Below are positions 15,974 through 24,045 of a stretch of 48,556 nucleotides of DNA, piece after piece. The notes under the pieces were generated by a model, which saw nothing but the letters and a program-made list of their open reading frames with translations, did not search any database and was not told where the DNA came from. Both the position numbers and the translations under genes were made by a program. The stretch is from an uncultured Cocleimonas sp. (lineage in GTDB: Bacteria > Pseudomonadota > Gammaproteobacteria > Thiotrichales > Thiotrichaceae), in the NCBI GenBank assembly GCA_937974135.1, contig CALJIH010000289.1:1-48556 (forward strand), given 5' to 3'. Numbering within the stretch: position 1 is the stretch's first letter; each line of letters starts with the position of its first letter.

Positions 15974-15993
15974 GACAAATTGTACCGTTTGTC
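15974..15993. promoter_or_regulatory. Candidate upstream activator site 2
   Basis: GACAAA-N8-TTTGTC dyad that includes the 13-mer GACAAATTGTACC found at 6143-6155. It lies about 100 bp from the moaA-facing and 170 bp from the DUF3305-facing sigma-54 sites, so one bound activator could serve both directions. Confidence 0.5.
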
Positions 15994-16041
15994 ATTCAGT
16001 TACATTATCTATTTTTTGCCAATATATCGGCAAACCCCCCA

Positions 16042-16096
16042 AGCCGAGCGAAGTGAGACAATGTCGGAGCATAGCGACGATTACCCGCAGGGTGAG
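16042..16096 (+). repeat. REP-like element 3, joined to G6 copy 7
   Basis: GCCGAGCGAAGTGAGACAAT, then GTCG-gagcatag-CGAC and ACCC-gca-GGGT small hairpins. Same layout as the elements at 9819 and 14405. Confidence 0.78.
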
Positions 16097-16101
16097 TTTA
16101 T

Positions 16102-16134
16102 AAAACCCCTAAAAGTAGGGGGGTGTCTTTTTAT
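16102..16134 (+). repeat. G6 repeat, copy 7 (full consensus)
   Basis: Reads AAAACCCCTAAAAGTAGGGG then GGTGTCTTTTT; CCCCTA-AAAG-TAGGGG is a perfect stem-loop. It lies between the activator site and the sigma-54 promoter of the next gene. Confidence 0.9.
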
Positions 16135-16147
16135 AATTTAATTACAA

Positions 16148-16855
16148 ATGAATTTTCATCTGTGGCACGTAAATTGCTGTTCTATACTTGTAAGTAGCCA
16201 AATTGAAAATGAGAACACTATCAAAGATTCAATCCAGCCATCAAGTCAACAAGATAAATCGCATTCACGCAGTGATGAAGATTTAAACCTACGCCTTTCT
16301 GAAGAAAAATTACCAGACTGTTTTTTCGTTTCCATTGTCATGGAAAGTAAACCTTCAACTCATCCTTGGGCAGACGAAGTCTGGGATGCCACTGGCATTG
16401 TTGCATCTGCCGATGTAAAAGATGCTACCAGAGAAGTGAAAACCATAGAGCAAGGTGATGCAAAACAATTAATTTATAGCGGCATGAAGATTCAATTATT
16501 TTTGGATGAATGCGAAAGCTATTATCACAATATGATGTCTCCAGAGCCAGGTTGTTTCATAGTCGCCCGCACTGAAGATGAGGAGGGTAACGAGACAGAT
16601 ATGCCGATTCCAGTATTTGCCACTTTAAGTTTTGATGAGGCGCATTCTTATCTCGAAGGTGATGATACGGTCTATGCGGTGCCCATTCCGGCAGAGTTAT
16701 ATCGTTGGGCAGAAGCCTATGTGCTGGATAACTATGTCGCGGAAAAACGTGTGAAACGAAAACGTGTGGATTGGAAAAAAGGCGATAAACGAAATTCCAG
16801 TAGTCATGAACCCGCGTTTGACTCACCGAATGAAAACCAAAAGGGTAAACACTAA
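16148..16855 (+). CDS. DUF3305 protein of the formate dehydrogenase locus
   Basis: A DUF3305-family protein that accompanies periplasmic formate dehydrogenases in many proteobacteria; its job is unknown. The domain starts near residue 60 of the open frame (FVSIVMESKPSTHPWADEVW) and runs through ATLSFDEAHSYLEGDDTVYAVP and the PAELYRWAEAYVLDNY helix; the C-terminus is basic (EKRVKRKRVDWKKGDKR). The start is unsettled. A sigma-54 promoter sits at 16163-16178 inside the first codons of the frame, so the ATG at 16148 may not be transcribed, yet the next in-frame ATG (16340) would cut into the domain. The stop overlaps the next gene by 1 nt (TAATG). Confidence 0.7.
   Translation: MNFHLWHVNCCSILVSSQIENENTIKDSIQPSSQQDKSHSRSDEDLNLRLSEEKLPDCFFVSIVMESKPSTHPWADEVWDATGIVASADVKDATREVKTIEQGDAKQLIYSGMKIQLFLDECESYYHNMMSPEPGCFIVARTEDEEGNETDMPIPVFATLSFDEAHSYLEGDDTVYAVPIPAELYRWAEAYVLDNYVAEKRVKRKRVDWKKGDKRNSSSHEPAFDSPNENQKGKH
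16163..16178 (+). promoter_or_regulatory. Sigma-54 promoter of the DUF3305-DUF3306-polyferredoxin unit
   Basis: TGGCAC-GTAAA-TTGCT, near-perfect consensus and almost identical to the site at 19344. Predicted transcription start is about 16190. Confidence 0.8.
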
Positions 16856-17520
16856 TGCCTGATAAGCCAAACGAAGGATTTGTTTCTCGCTGGTCGCGGC
16901 GCAAGCAACAAATTGCTGAACAAGAGAATAATCAAGATTCAGTCGATAATGGTTTATCAAAAGACGACCTGATTGATGATACTGATCCTGAAATTCTCAA
17001 AGCAGAAAAGCTTGAAGCTTTAAATAAACTCACCGATGAAGATATGCCAGATATCGAAACGCTTGATGAAAACTCAGACTTCTCACGATTTATGTCCACC
17101 GGTGTGAGTGAAGGCTTGCGCAAAATGGCATTAAAAAAACTCTTTATGGGAAAGTCTTACAATATTCGTGATGGTTTAGATGAATACGACGGCGATTACA
17201 CAAAGTTCGAAAAAATGCCCAAAACCATGGTGACTTCTGATATGAAGCATATGGTTGAAGTGGAGGCGAAAAAGAAACTAGCCAAAGAACAAGAAGAAGC
17301 TAGACAGAAAATGTTGGCTGAAAACGACATCGATGAAATGGACGAATTCGATGAGTTTGCAGATGAAGATGACACGGAAGGTGTTGATGGGATCGAAACC
17401 GTTGCTGATTCAAACACTGAAAACGAGACAGAAGAATATGTTGATGAGTATATCAATGTAGAAGGCTTTGATACTAGAGTCTCAGAAAATCCAAATAATG
17501 ATAACGAGGAAGTTGCATGA
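16855..17520 (+). CDS. DUF3306 protein of the formate dehydrogenase locus
   Basis: Strongly acidic protein of 221 residues matching the DUF3306 family, always found beside DUF3305 and Fdh genes; function unknown. The N-terminus GFVSRWSRRKQQIAEQE is the typical opening (a basic SRWSRRK patch). The core LPDIETL-like segment (DMPDIETLDENSDFSRFMSTGVSEGLRK, about residues 62-90) and KKLFMGKSYNIRDGLDEYDGDYT follow. The last 70 residues are mostly Asp/Glu and likely disordered. It overlaps its neighbours by 1 and 4 nt. No signal peptide is present, so it probably helps assembly in the cytoplasm. Confidence 0.85.
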   Translation: MPDKPNEGFVSRWSRRKQQIAEQENNQDSVDNGLSKDDLIDDTDPEILKAEKLEALNKLTDEDMPDIETLDENSDFSRFMSTGVSEGLRKMALKKLFMGKSYNIRDGLDEYDGDYTKFEKMPKTMVTSDMKHMVEVEAKKKLAKEQEEARQKMLAENDIDEMDEFDEFADEDDTEGVDGIETVADSNTENETEEYVDEYINVEGFDTRVSENPNNDNEEVA

Positions 17521-19085
17521 CAGATTTATTTGTCACGGAGAGTAAAACCCAAGCGAAACAAGCTGCATACGATGCAGTAGCTCAATTAAAACCAGAGTCT
17601 ACTTCGCTTGTAGAATATCAATCTCGTGGTCATGTGGTTGCTATTGGAGATTCAGAGACACTCTCTTTAATAGGTGATTTACCAGAACCGTTGACCCTTG
17701 AAACCGTTGAATTTAAAGGGAGTACACCTACTGATATAAGCATCGAAGGTGCTTTAGGTCAGTTTCTGATAAACGTAAGTAAACAGCAAATTAAAGCGGA
17801 TTTGATTCTTGATTTGAGTTCAAAGCCACTTCTAACCATGGCATTAAAACCGCCAGGGTATGTAACCAGTAAGCACGATAAAAGTGATTTAGAAGAAGCC
17901 AAGCAAGCCTTACATGATCTTGTCGGGACCTTCGATAAACCTAAATATTTTGACTACAACGAGAGTTTATGTGCGCATGGTGTTTCTGGGCAAAAAGGTT
18001 GCACACGCTGTATCGATGCATGCCCCGCTGAGGCGATTACTTCATTGGTAAATAAAATTGCGGTTGACCCGTTTCGTTGTCATGGTGGTGGGATTTGTAC
18101 GACCGTGTGCCCATCTGGTGCGATTACGTACGCCTATCCCAAACCTCGTGACTTACTCACGCACGTGCGTACACTAATTCTTACTTACCTCAAAGAAATC
18201 AATGAAATTGATGGTAAAGCTACTGCGCCAGATCTAGTCTTTGCGACAGAAGAAGAGCATGATCGAGTGGTGCAAATTATGCCTGCCGCTTTGGTGATTA
18301 AAGTGGAAGAAGTGGCTAGTGTTGGACCTGAAATATGGCTATCTGCATTGGCTTGGGGTGCGCGTTCAATCTTTATGTTTAATCTTGATGGTATTCCCGA
18401 AACCGCAGAAAAAGCGTTAGCTTTGCATTTAGAGACGACTCAGAAAACGCTCGCGGGTATGGGTTATCCAGAAAATTGTATTGCTGTAATTGCTGATCAA
18501 AACGAATTAATTTCTACAACCGGTCTAACGCAAAAGAAGACAGCTGCGCATGCCCCTTTGGGTGAAAAGCGCCAAGCTTTTTATATGGCCTTAGACCACT
18601 TATCGAAACAAGCAGATGAAGCAGTAATTGAGGCAAACCAAGAAATATCCTTACCTCAGGGAGCGATTTTTGGTGAAGCGATTATTGATCAAACCAAATG
18701 TACCTTATGCATGTCATGCGTGAGTGCATGTCCGGGTAATGCTCTGCAAGATGGGCGCGAATTACCGCAAGTAAGTTTGGTAGAAGATAAATGCCTGCAG
18801 TGCGGTGTTTGTGTCAGTACCTGTCCTGAAGATGCGATGAGTATCAAGCCGCGTTTACTGTTAAATATCAGAGCGCGCAAAGATCCTAGAATTTTACATA
18901 AGGATGAACCATTTTGTTGTATCAAATGTGGTAAGCCATTTGCGACTAGCTCAGGTATTGCAACTGTAATGACTAAACTTGTTGGTCATTCGATGTTTGC
19001 TGATGAGCGCTCACGCAGTCGTTTGAAAATGTGTGACGACTGTCGAGTCGTTGACATGATGGAAGATCCAAATACTGATTTATAA
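17517..19085 (+). CDS. Polyferredoxin (4Fe-4S) protein of the formate dehydrogenase locus
   Basis: Cytoplasmic iron-sulfur protein of 522 residues. Cysteine groups appear at GCTRCIDACP, CHGGGICTTVCP, CTLCMSCVSACP and CLQCGVCVSTCP, enough for four 4Fe-4S clusters in two pairs. Between the pairs is a roughly 200-residue region with LAWGARSIFMFNLDGIP that resembles MvhD-like redox domains. The C-terminus CCIKCGKPF and CDDCR could bind a further metal. Proteins like this are constant companions of periplasmic Fdh, yet have no signal peptide, so a role in enzyme maturation or in electron supply is possible but unproven. ATGA overlap with the DUF3306 gene. Confidence 0.88.
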   Translation: MTDLFVTESKTQAKQAAYDAVAQLKPESTSLVEYQSRGHVVAIGDSETLSLIGDLPEPLTLETVEFKGSTPTDISIEGALGQFLINVSKQQIKADLILDLSSKPLLTMALKPPGYVTSKHDKSDLEEAKQALHDLVGTFDKPKYFDYNESLCAHGVSGQKGCTRCIDACPAEAITSLVNKIAVDPFRCHGGGICTTVCPSGAITYAYPKPRDLLTHVRTLILTYLKEINEIDGKATAPDLVFATEEEHDRVVQIMPAALVIKVEEVASVGPEIWLSALAWGARSIFMFNLDGIPETAEKALALHLETTQKTLAGMGYPENCIAVIADQNELISTTGLTQKKTAAHAPLGEKRQAFYMALDHLSKQADEAVIEANQEISLPQGAIFGEAIIDQTKCTLCMSCVSACPGNALQDGRELPQVSLVEDKCLQCGVCVSTCPEDAMSIKPRLLLNIRARKDPRILHKDEPFCCIKCGKPFATSSGIATVMTKLVGHSMFADERSRSRLKMCDDCRVVDMMEDPNTDL

Positions 19086-19166
19086 GGATATAGATGTTTT
19101 TGAATGTCTTCAAAAGATTCAAAAGGATTAATTTATCCAATCATTTCTGTTAGAAAAAAGGAATTT

Positions 19167-19204
19167 AAAACCCTTAAAAAGTAGGGGGGTGTCTTTTTTA
19201 ATTA
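19167..19204 (+). repeat. G6 repeat, copy 8
   Basis: AAAACCCTTAAAAAGTAGGG then GGGTGTCTTTTTT. It lies 82 nt after the polyferredoxin gene, where it could end transcription, in a 303-bp gap (19086-19388) that also holds the sigma-54 promoter at 19344 and no further gene. Confidence 0.88.
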
Positions 19205-19343
19205 TGATTTTTGTGTTTTGCAGATATTCACATTTATACCGAGACATTTCGCCCCATTGGACAATAACTGCGTAATTTAGTCATAAAAAACTAGTTTCAT
19301 TGGGTAAATTACTCCCTTTTGGTTATTTTTTTACCCCGACGAA

Positions 19344-19359
19344 TGGCACGTTAATTGCA
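19344..19359 (+). promoter_or_regulatory. Sigma-54 promoter of the TorD-fdhABC operon
   Basis: TGGCAC-GTTAA-TTGCA, perfect consensus. The expected start of transcription (about 19371) leaves an 18-nt leader holding AAAGGAA before the ATG at 19389. Confidence 0.88.
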
Positions 19360-19388
19360 AATAATATAGATATTGATAAAGGAAGTTC

Positions 19389-20042
19389 ATGTCATCTAAA
19401 AAAATGTCACAAGCCCAAGCCGTACAAATCGAAAATTCAGAATCTCAAAATGTGAATCATTTTGAGCAACAGGCTGAACAACATTACCGTGCAGCGGCAT
19501 ACAGTATTTTAGCAGCGCTTTTAAGAGGAGTTCCATCTCAAGAAGCTCTCAACCAAATCTCGGAATTTTCTAAGGTTGAAGTTGATGAAGATGAATTATT
19601 ACTTTCAATGTCAAGTTTGGGCCTTGCGGCTCAATCCACTCAGTTAGATTCAATCGATGATGAATATCACTTGTTGTTTGTTGGCTTAGGAAGAGGTGAG
19701 TTAGTTCCTTATGGTTCTTGGTATCTAACCGGTTTTTTGATGGAACAGCCTTTGAGTATTTTAAGAGACGATCTTAAAACTCTTGGCTTCGAAAGAGATG
19801 AGAGTGTGGTAGAACCTGAAGATCATGTTGCAGCGATGTGCGAAATCATGATGATGTTGATTTCAGAAAATCAATCAAATTCAGTTGAAACACAATCAAT
19901 ATTTTTTGAAAAACACATAGCTCCATGGATGGAGCGATTTTTTAAAGATTTATCGGAAGCAGAGTCGGCAGTTTTTTACAGAGCGGTAGGGCGCTTTGGT
20001 TCGGCTTTCTTAGATTTTGAAAAGCAGTATTTAATGATTTAA
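19389..20042 (+). CDS. TorD/DmsD-family Tat chaperone for formate dehydrogenase
   Basis: All-helical chaperone of 217 residues that binds the twin-arginine leader of the catalytic subunit until the cofactor is in place. The family hallmarks LVPYGSWYLTGFLMEQPL and EPEDHVAAMCEIM are clear. It opens the operon that encodes the small Tat protein and FdhA, with AAAGGAAG ahead of its start, and is driven by the sigma-54 site just upstream. Known counterparts in Epsilonproteobacteria are called FdhT or FdhM; I do not assign a symbol. Confidence 0.9.
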   Translation: MSSKKMSQAQAVQIENSESQNVNHFEQQAEQHYRAAAYSILAALLRGVPSQEALNQISEFSKVEVDEDELLLSMSSLGLAAQSTQLDSIDDEYHLLFVGLGRGELVPYGSWYLTGFLMEQPLSILRDDLKTLGFERDESVVEPEDHVAAMCEIMMMLISENQSNSVETQSIFFEKHIAPWMERFFKDLSEAESAVFYRAVGRFGSAFLDFEKQYLMI

Positions 20043-20094
20043 ACAAAACACAGTTGAACAGATTAAAACGAAAAACAATTATGACAAGGAGTGA

Positions 20095-20298
20095 ATGATG
20101 AAAAAATATGCAGAAGCAAAAATTAGTCGTAGACAGTTTTTGAGCAGTGGTGCAGCTATTGGCGCTACAGCGGTAGCAGCGGTAGCAATTCCAAATGCAG
20201 CATTAGCCGAAGAAGTTCCTGTCGCTGAAAGCAAGAAAGAAGAAGGTTATCGACTCACACAACACATCGCTGATTATTACAAATCAGCATCAGTATAG
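20095..20298 (+). CDS. Small Tat-signal protein of the formate dehydrogenase region
   Basis: A 67-residue protein of the formate-dehydrogenase-region Tat-target type. It consists of a twin-arginine signal (SRRQFLSSGAAIGATAVAAVAIPNAALA, about residues 11-38) and a mature part of about 28 residues ending YRLTQHIADYYKSASV. It lies between the chaperone and fdhA, with GGAG before the ATG. The function is unknown; association with the exported enzyme is inferred from its constant location in such loci. Confidence 0.88.
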   Translation: MMKKYAEAKISRRQFLSSGAAIGATAVAAVAIPNAALAEEVPVAESKKEEGYRLTQHIADYYKSASV

Positions 20299-20311
20299 GG
20301 AGGTTGCTAAG

Positions 20312-23233
20312 ATGAAACTTACAAAGAAGTCCAATCGCGTTATTGATCATGCGCCTAATCAGGTAATTGATAGTTCGCTTATAGATAAAGCAGGTACTGC
20401 TAAGAAAGCGGCTGGCGAAGCAATGTCTCGTCGTCAATTCTTACGTGGTTCTAGCTTAATGGCTGGTGGTGCTGCGTTAGCTACAGCTTTCACACCAGGT
20501 ATGATGAAGAAAGCAGAAGCTGCTGGATCAACAACAGGTGATATCAAACGCGTAAAAACCGTTTGTACGCATTGTTCTGTTGGTTGTGGTGTTATTGCAG
20601 AAGTTCAAAATGGAGTCTGGACAGGTCAAGAGCCGGCGCTAGATCATCCGTTTAATAAAGGGGCGCATTGTGCCAAAGGTGCATCGATTCGTGAACACGG
20701 TCATGGCGAGCGTCGTCTTAAGTACCCAACTAAATTAGTTGATGGTAAATGGAAGAAGGTTTCATGGGATCAAGCGATCAATGAAATCGGCGACAAGCTA
20801 CTAAGCATTCGTAAAGAGTCAGGTCCAGATTCAGTTTACTGGTTAGGTTCGGCGAAGCACAACAATGAGCAAGCATATCTATTCAGAAAGATGGCTGGTA
20901 TGTGGGGCACAAATAACGTTGACCATCAGGCACGTATTTGTCACTCAACAACAGTAGCTGGTGTTGCGAATACTTGGGGTTATGGTGCGATGACCAACTC
21001 CTATAATGATATTCACAATTCTAAGTCTATCTTATTAATTGGTTCTAACCCTTCTGAAGCTCATCCAGTTTCAATGCTTCATATCATGAAGGCCAAAGAA
21101 GAAAACAATGCACCGATAGTTGTTATCGATCCGCGCTTTACGCGTACCGCAGCTCATGCTGATCACTTCTTACAGATCCGACCTGGTACTGACGTACCCA
21201 TTATTTGGGGTATGTTGTATCACATCTTCAAAAACGGTTGGGAAGACAAAGGATTCATCCGTCAACGTGTATACGGTATGGAAGAAGTCATGCAAGAAGT
21301 GGCGAAATGGGATCCTGCCGAAGTTGAGCGTGTTACGGGTGTTAAAGAGCACCGCGTTAAAGCGGCAGCTAAAGCAATGGCCGATAACCGTCCTGGTACA
21401 TTTATCTGGTGTATGGGTGGTACGCAACATACGGTAGGTAACAACAATACTCGTGCTTACTGTACTTTCCAGTTGGCACTCGGAAACATGGGTGTATCTG
21501 GTGGTGGCGCTAACATCTTCCGTGGTCACGATAATGTGCAGGGTGCCACTGACTTAGGTGTACTAGCAAATACATTGCCTGGTTACTACGGTCTATCTGC
21601 TGGCTCATGGAAGCATTGGTCAAGAGTTTGGGACTTAGATTACGATTGGGTTAAAGGCCAATTTGATGATGGTTCTTATGAGAAGAAAGGCGACAAAGAT
21701 GTTCATGTTATGAACACCAAAGGAATGCCAGTTTCTCGTTGGATCGATGGTGTTCTAGAAGACAAAGACAATATTGCACAAAAAGACAATATTAAAGCCA
21801 TGTTCTTCTGGGGTCATGCTCCGAACTCACAAACACGTGGTACTGAGCAAAAGAAAGCGATGGAAAAACTGGATATGATGGTTGTCGTCGATCCATACCC
21901 AACTGCTTCCGCTGTTATGCAAGATCGTAAAGATGGTGTGTATTTATTACCAGCTGCTACTCAGCTAGAGACTTACGGTTCATGTACGGCTTCGAATCGT
22001 TCATTCCAGTGGCGTTCTAAAGTCATGGATCCGTTGTTTGAATCTCTACCTGATCATACGATTATGTATAAATTAGCGAAGAAAGTTGGAATCGCAGATC
22101 AGATGTTCAAGAACATTAAAGTAGAAAATGATGAGCCACATATAGAAGATATATTGCGTGAAATTAATCGTGGTATGTGGACAATCGGTTATACAGGTCA
22201 AAGCCCAGAGCGTTTGAAGAAGCAACAGGAAAACTGGGGCGACTTCGATTTCACAAGCTTGAAAGCTGAAGGTGGACAATGTGATGGTGAATTCTACGGA
22301 TTGCCATGGCCTTGTTGGGGTACTCCAGAAATGAAGCACCCTGGTACACCTAATCTTTATGATGGAAGTAAATCAGTTGCAGATGGAGGCTTAACTTTCC
22401 GCGCTAGATTCGGTGTGGAGCGTAATGGTACTAATTTGCTCGCTGAAGGTTTCCATTCGGTCGGTTCAGAAATCAAAGATGGCTATCCAGAATTTAAAGC
22501 TGATATGTTGAAGAAGCTTGGCTGGTGGGATGATTTGACCGACGAGGAGAAGACAGCCGCTGAAGGTAAAAACTGGAAGACAGATTTATCTGGCGGTATT
22601 CAAAGAGTGGCGATTAAACATGGTTGTGCGCCATTTGGTAATGCTAAGGCACGTGTTAATGTATGGACCTTCCCAGATCCAATACCAATACATCGTGAGC
22701 CTTTATACACGAGTCGTCGTGACTTAGTGGAGAAGTACCCAACCTATGAAGATCGTAAGTCGTTCTGGAGACTACCAACACGTTATGGATCAATCCAAGC
22801 GCAGGATTTCTCTAAAGAGTATCCAATGATTCTTTCTTCATTCCGTTTAGTAGAATATGAAGGTGGTGGTGACGAGAGTCGCTCAAATCCTTGGTTAGCT
22901 GAATTACAACAAGATATGTTTGTTGAAATAAATCCAAGAGACGCCAACAACGCAGGTATCAGAGATGGCAATATGGTTTGGATCGCAACACCTGAAGGTG
23001 CGAAGATCAAAGTTAAAGCCATGGTAACTCGACGAGTTGCAGCTGGAGTTGTGTCTGCGCCATATCACTTCGCCGGGCATATGCAGGGAGAGGATTTACG
23101 ATCCAAATACCCTAAGGGTTCAGATCCATTTGTACTTGGTGAAGCCTTAAATACCGCCATGACCTATGGTTATGATTCAGTCACCCAAATGCAGGAAAGT
23201 AAAGTCAGCCTGTGTAATATAACTAAAGCTTAG
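20312..23233 (+). CDS. fdhA: Formate dehydrogenase catalytic subunit FdhA (Tat-exported, Cys type)
   Basis: Large W/Mo-bis-MGD subunit of 973 residues, oxidising formate to CO2 in the periplasm. A twin-arginine leader (SRRQFLRGSSLMAGGAALATAF) starts at residue 39 after an unusually long polar extension; the start is fixed by GGGAGG 9 nt upstream. The N-terminal 4Fe-4S site is CTHCSVGCGV with GAHCAKGA (about 84-120). Cys210 in ARICHSTTV is the metal ligand, where some relatives have selenocysteine; no in-frame TGA is involved. The C-terminal dinucleotide-binding domain begins near 830. It is followed 13 nt later by fdhB. The tungstate importer suggests that tungsten is the metal. Confidence 0.95.
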   Translation: MKLTKKSNRVIDHAPNQVIDSSLIDKAGTAKKAAGEAMSRRQFLRGSSLMAGGAALATAFTPGMMKKAEAAGSTTGDIKRVKTVCTHCSVGCGVIAEVQNGVWTGQEPALDHPFNKGAHCAKGASIREHGHGERRLKYPTKLVDGKWKKVSWDQAINEIGDKLLSIRKESGPDSVYWLGSAKHNNEQAYLFRKMAGMWGTNNVDHQARICHSTTVAGVANTWGYGAMTNSYNDIHNSKSILLIGSNPSEAHPVSMLHIMKAKEENNAPIVVIDPRFTRTAAHADHFLQIRPGTDVPIIWGMLYHIFKNGWEDKGFIRQRVYGMEEVMQEVAKWDPAEVERVTGVKEHRVKAAAKAMADNRPGTFIWCMGGTQHTVGNNNTRAYCTFQLALGNMGVSGGGANIFRGHDNVQGATDLGVLANTLPGYYGLSAGSWKHWSRVWDLDYDWVKGQFDDGSYEKKGDKDVHVMNTKGMPVSRWIDGVLEDKDNIAQKDNIKAMFFWGHAPNSQTRGTEQKKAMEKLDMMVVVDPYPTASAVMQDRKDGVYLLPAATQLETYGSCTASNRSFQWRSKVMDPLFESLPDHTIMYKLAKKVGIADQMFKNIKVENDEPHIEDILREINRGMWTIGYTGQSPERLKKQQENWGDFDFTSLKAEGGQCDGEFYGLPWPCWGTPEMKHPGTPNLYDGSKSVADGGLTFRARFGVERNGTNLLAEGFHSVGSEIKDGYPEFKADMLKKLGWWDDLTDEEKTAAEGKNWKTDLSGGIQRVAIKHGCAPFGNAKARVNVWTFPDPIPIHREPLYTSRRDLVEKYPTYEDRKSFWRLPTRYGSIQAQDFSKEYPMILSSFRLVEYEGGGDESRSNPWLAELQQDMFVEINPRDANNAGIRDGNMVWIATPEGAKIKVKAMVTRRVAAGVVSAPYHFAGHMQGEDLRSKYPKGSDPFVLGEALNTAMTYGYDSVTQMQESKVSLCNITKA

Positions 23234-23246
23234 GAGGTAACATACT

Positions 23247-23867
23247 ATGGCTGCAAATGTAAAATTTTATTGCGATTCAGAACGTTGTATCGAATGTAAC
23301 GCTTGTGTTACCGCGTGTAAAAACGAGAATGAAGTGCCTTGGGGCATCAACCGTCGCCGTGTTGTAACGGTAAAAGATGGTGAGCCAGGTGAACGTTCAT
23401 TATCTGTTGCTTGTATGCATTGTACTGATGCACCTTGTGCTGCGGTTTGTCCTGTCGACTGTTTCTATACCACTGATAATGGCATCGTGCTTCACGATAA
23501 AGATATCTGTATTGGTTGTGGTTACTGTTCATACGCTTGTCCATTTGGCGCACCTCAGTTCCCAACTTCAGGTGCATTCTCATCACGTGGCAAGATGGAT
23601 AAATGTACATTCTGTGCAGGTGGTCCTGAAGAAACCGGTAGTGTTGATGAGTACAAGAAGTATGGTGCTAACCGTTTGGCTGAAGGTAAGTTACCGCTAT
23701 GTGCTGAAATGTGTGCAACTAAAGCACTTCTAGCAGGTGATGCGAATACGGTATCTGATATTTATCGTAAGCGTGTAATCAGTCGAAGCATGTCGACGTT
23801 GGCATCTAGTGGTGCGATTCAACAAAATGGCTTCAATCCTGATTTCTCAGGCAAAGTTACAAAGTAG
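23247..23867 (+). CDS. fdhB: Formate dehydrogenase iron-sulfur subunit FdhB
   Basis: Electron-transfer subunit of 206 residues with four ferredoxin-type cysteine groups: CIECNACVTACK, CMHCTDAPCAAVCP, CIGCGYCSYACP, and CTFC followed by CAEMC. It carries electrons from FdhA to the membrane cytochrome. No signal peptide is present, as expected when it is exported by riding with FdhA on the Tat system. AGGAGG precedes the ATG. Confidence 0.94.
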   Translation: MAANVKFYCDSERCIECNACVTACKNENEVPWGINRRRVVTVKDGEPGERSLSVACMHCTDAPCAAVCPVDCFYTTDNGIVLHDKDICIGCGYCSYACPFGAPQFPTSGAFSSRGKMDKCTFCAGGPEETGSVDEYKKYGANRLAEGKLPLCAEMCATKALLAGDANTVSDIYRKRVISRSMSTLASSGAIQQNGFNPDFSGKVTK

Positions 23868-23892
23868 AGATTAATTCTATTTTGTGAGATCT

Positions 23893-23924
23893 GCATACGA
23901 TGAATATTATTATTCGTCGTATGC
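23893..23924 (+). other. Hairpin in the fdhB-fdhC gap
   Basis: GCATACGA / TCGTATGC with a further GAATA / TATTC pairing beyond a T-G pair, and loop TTAT. No T-run follows, so it is more likely an mRNA-stabilising or processing element than a terminator. Confidence 0.75.
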
Positions 23925-23957
23925 TCACTCTAAGGATCCTTCCTCCTAGTAAGGATA

Positions 23958-24006
23958 AAATTCCCCTTTGCTTTTATCTGATTGAGTAAAGGGGAATGTT
24001 TTTAGA
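23958..24006 (+). terminator. Terminator-like hairpin between fdhB and fdhC
   Basis: ATTCCCCTTT / AAAGGGGAAT with an 18-nt loop, then GTTTTTAG. The T-run is short, so readthrough into fdhC is likely; it may set the ratio of the cytochrome to the FdhAB units. Confidence 0.6.
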
Positions 24007-24045
24007 GTGTTTATACCTATTTGTAATAAGTGCTGAGGAAATATT

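Noticed and set aside
20939..20941. Possible selenocysteine codon in formate dehydrogenase
   Set aside because: The codon at the metal-ligand position is TGT (Cys210), not TGA, and the frame is open throughout.
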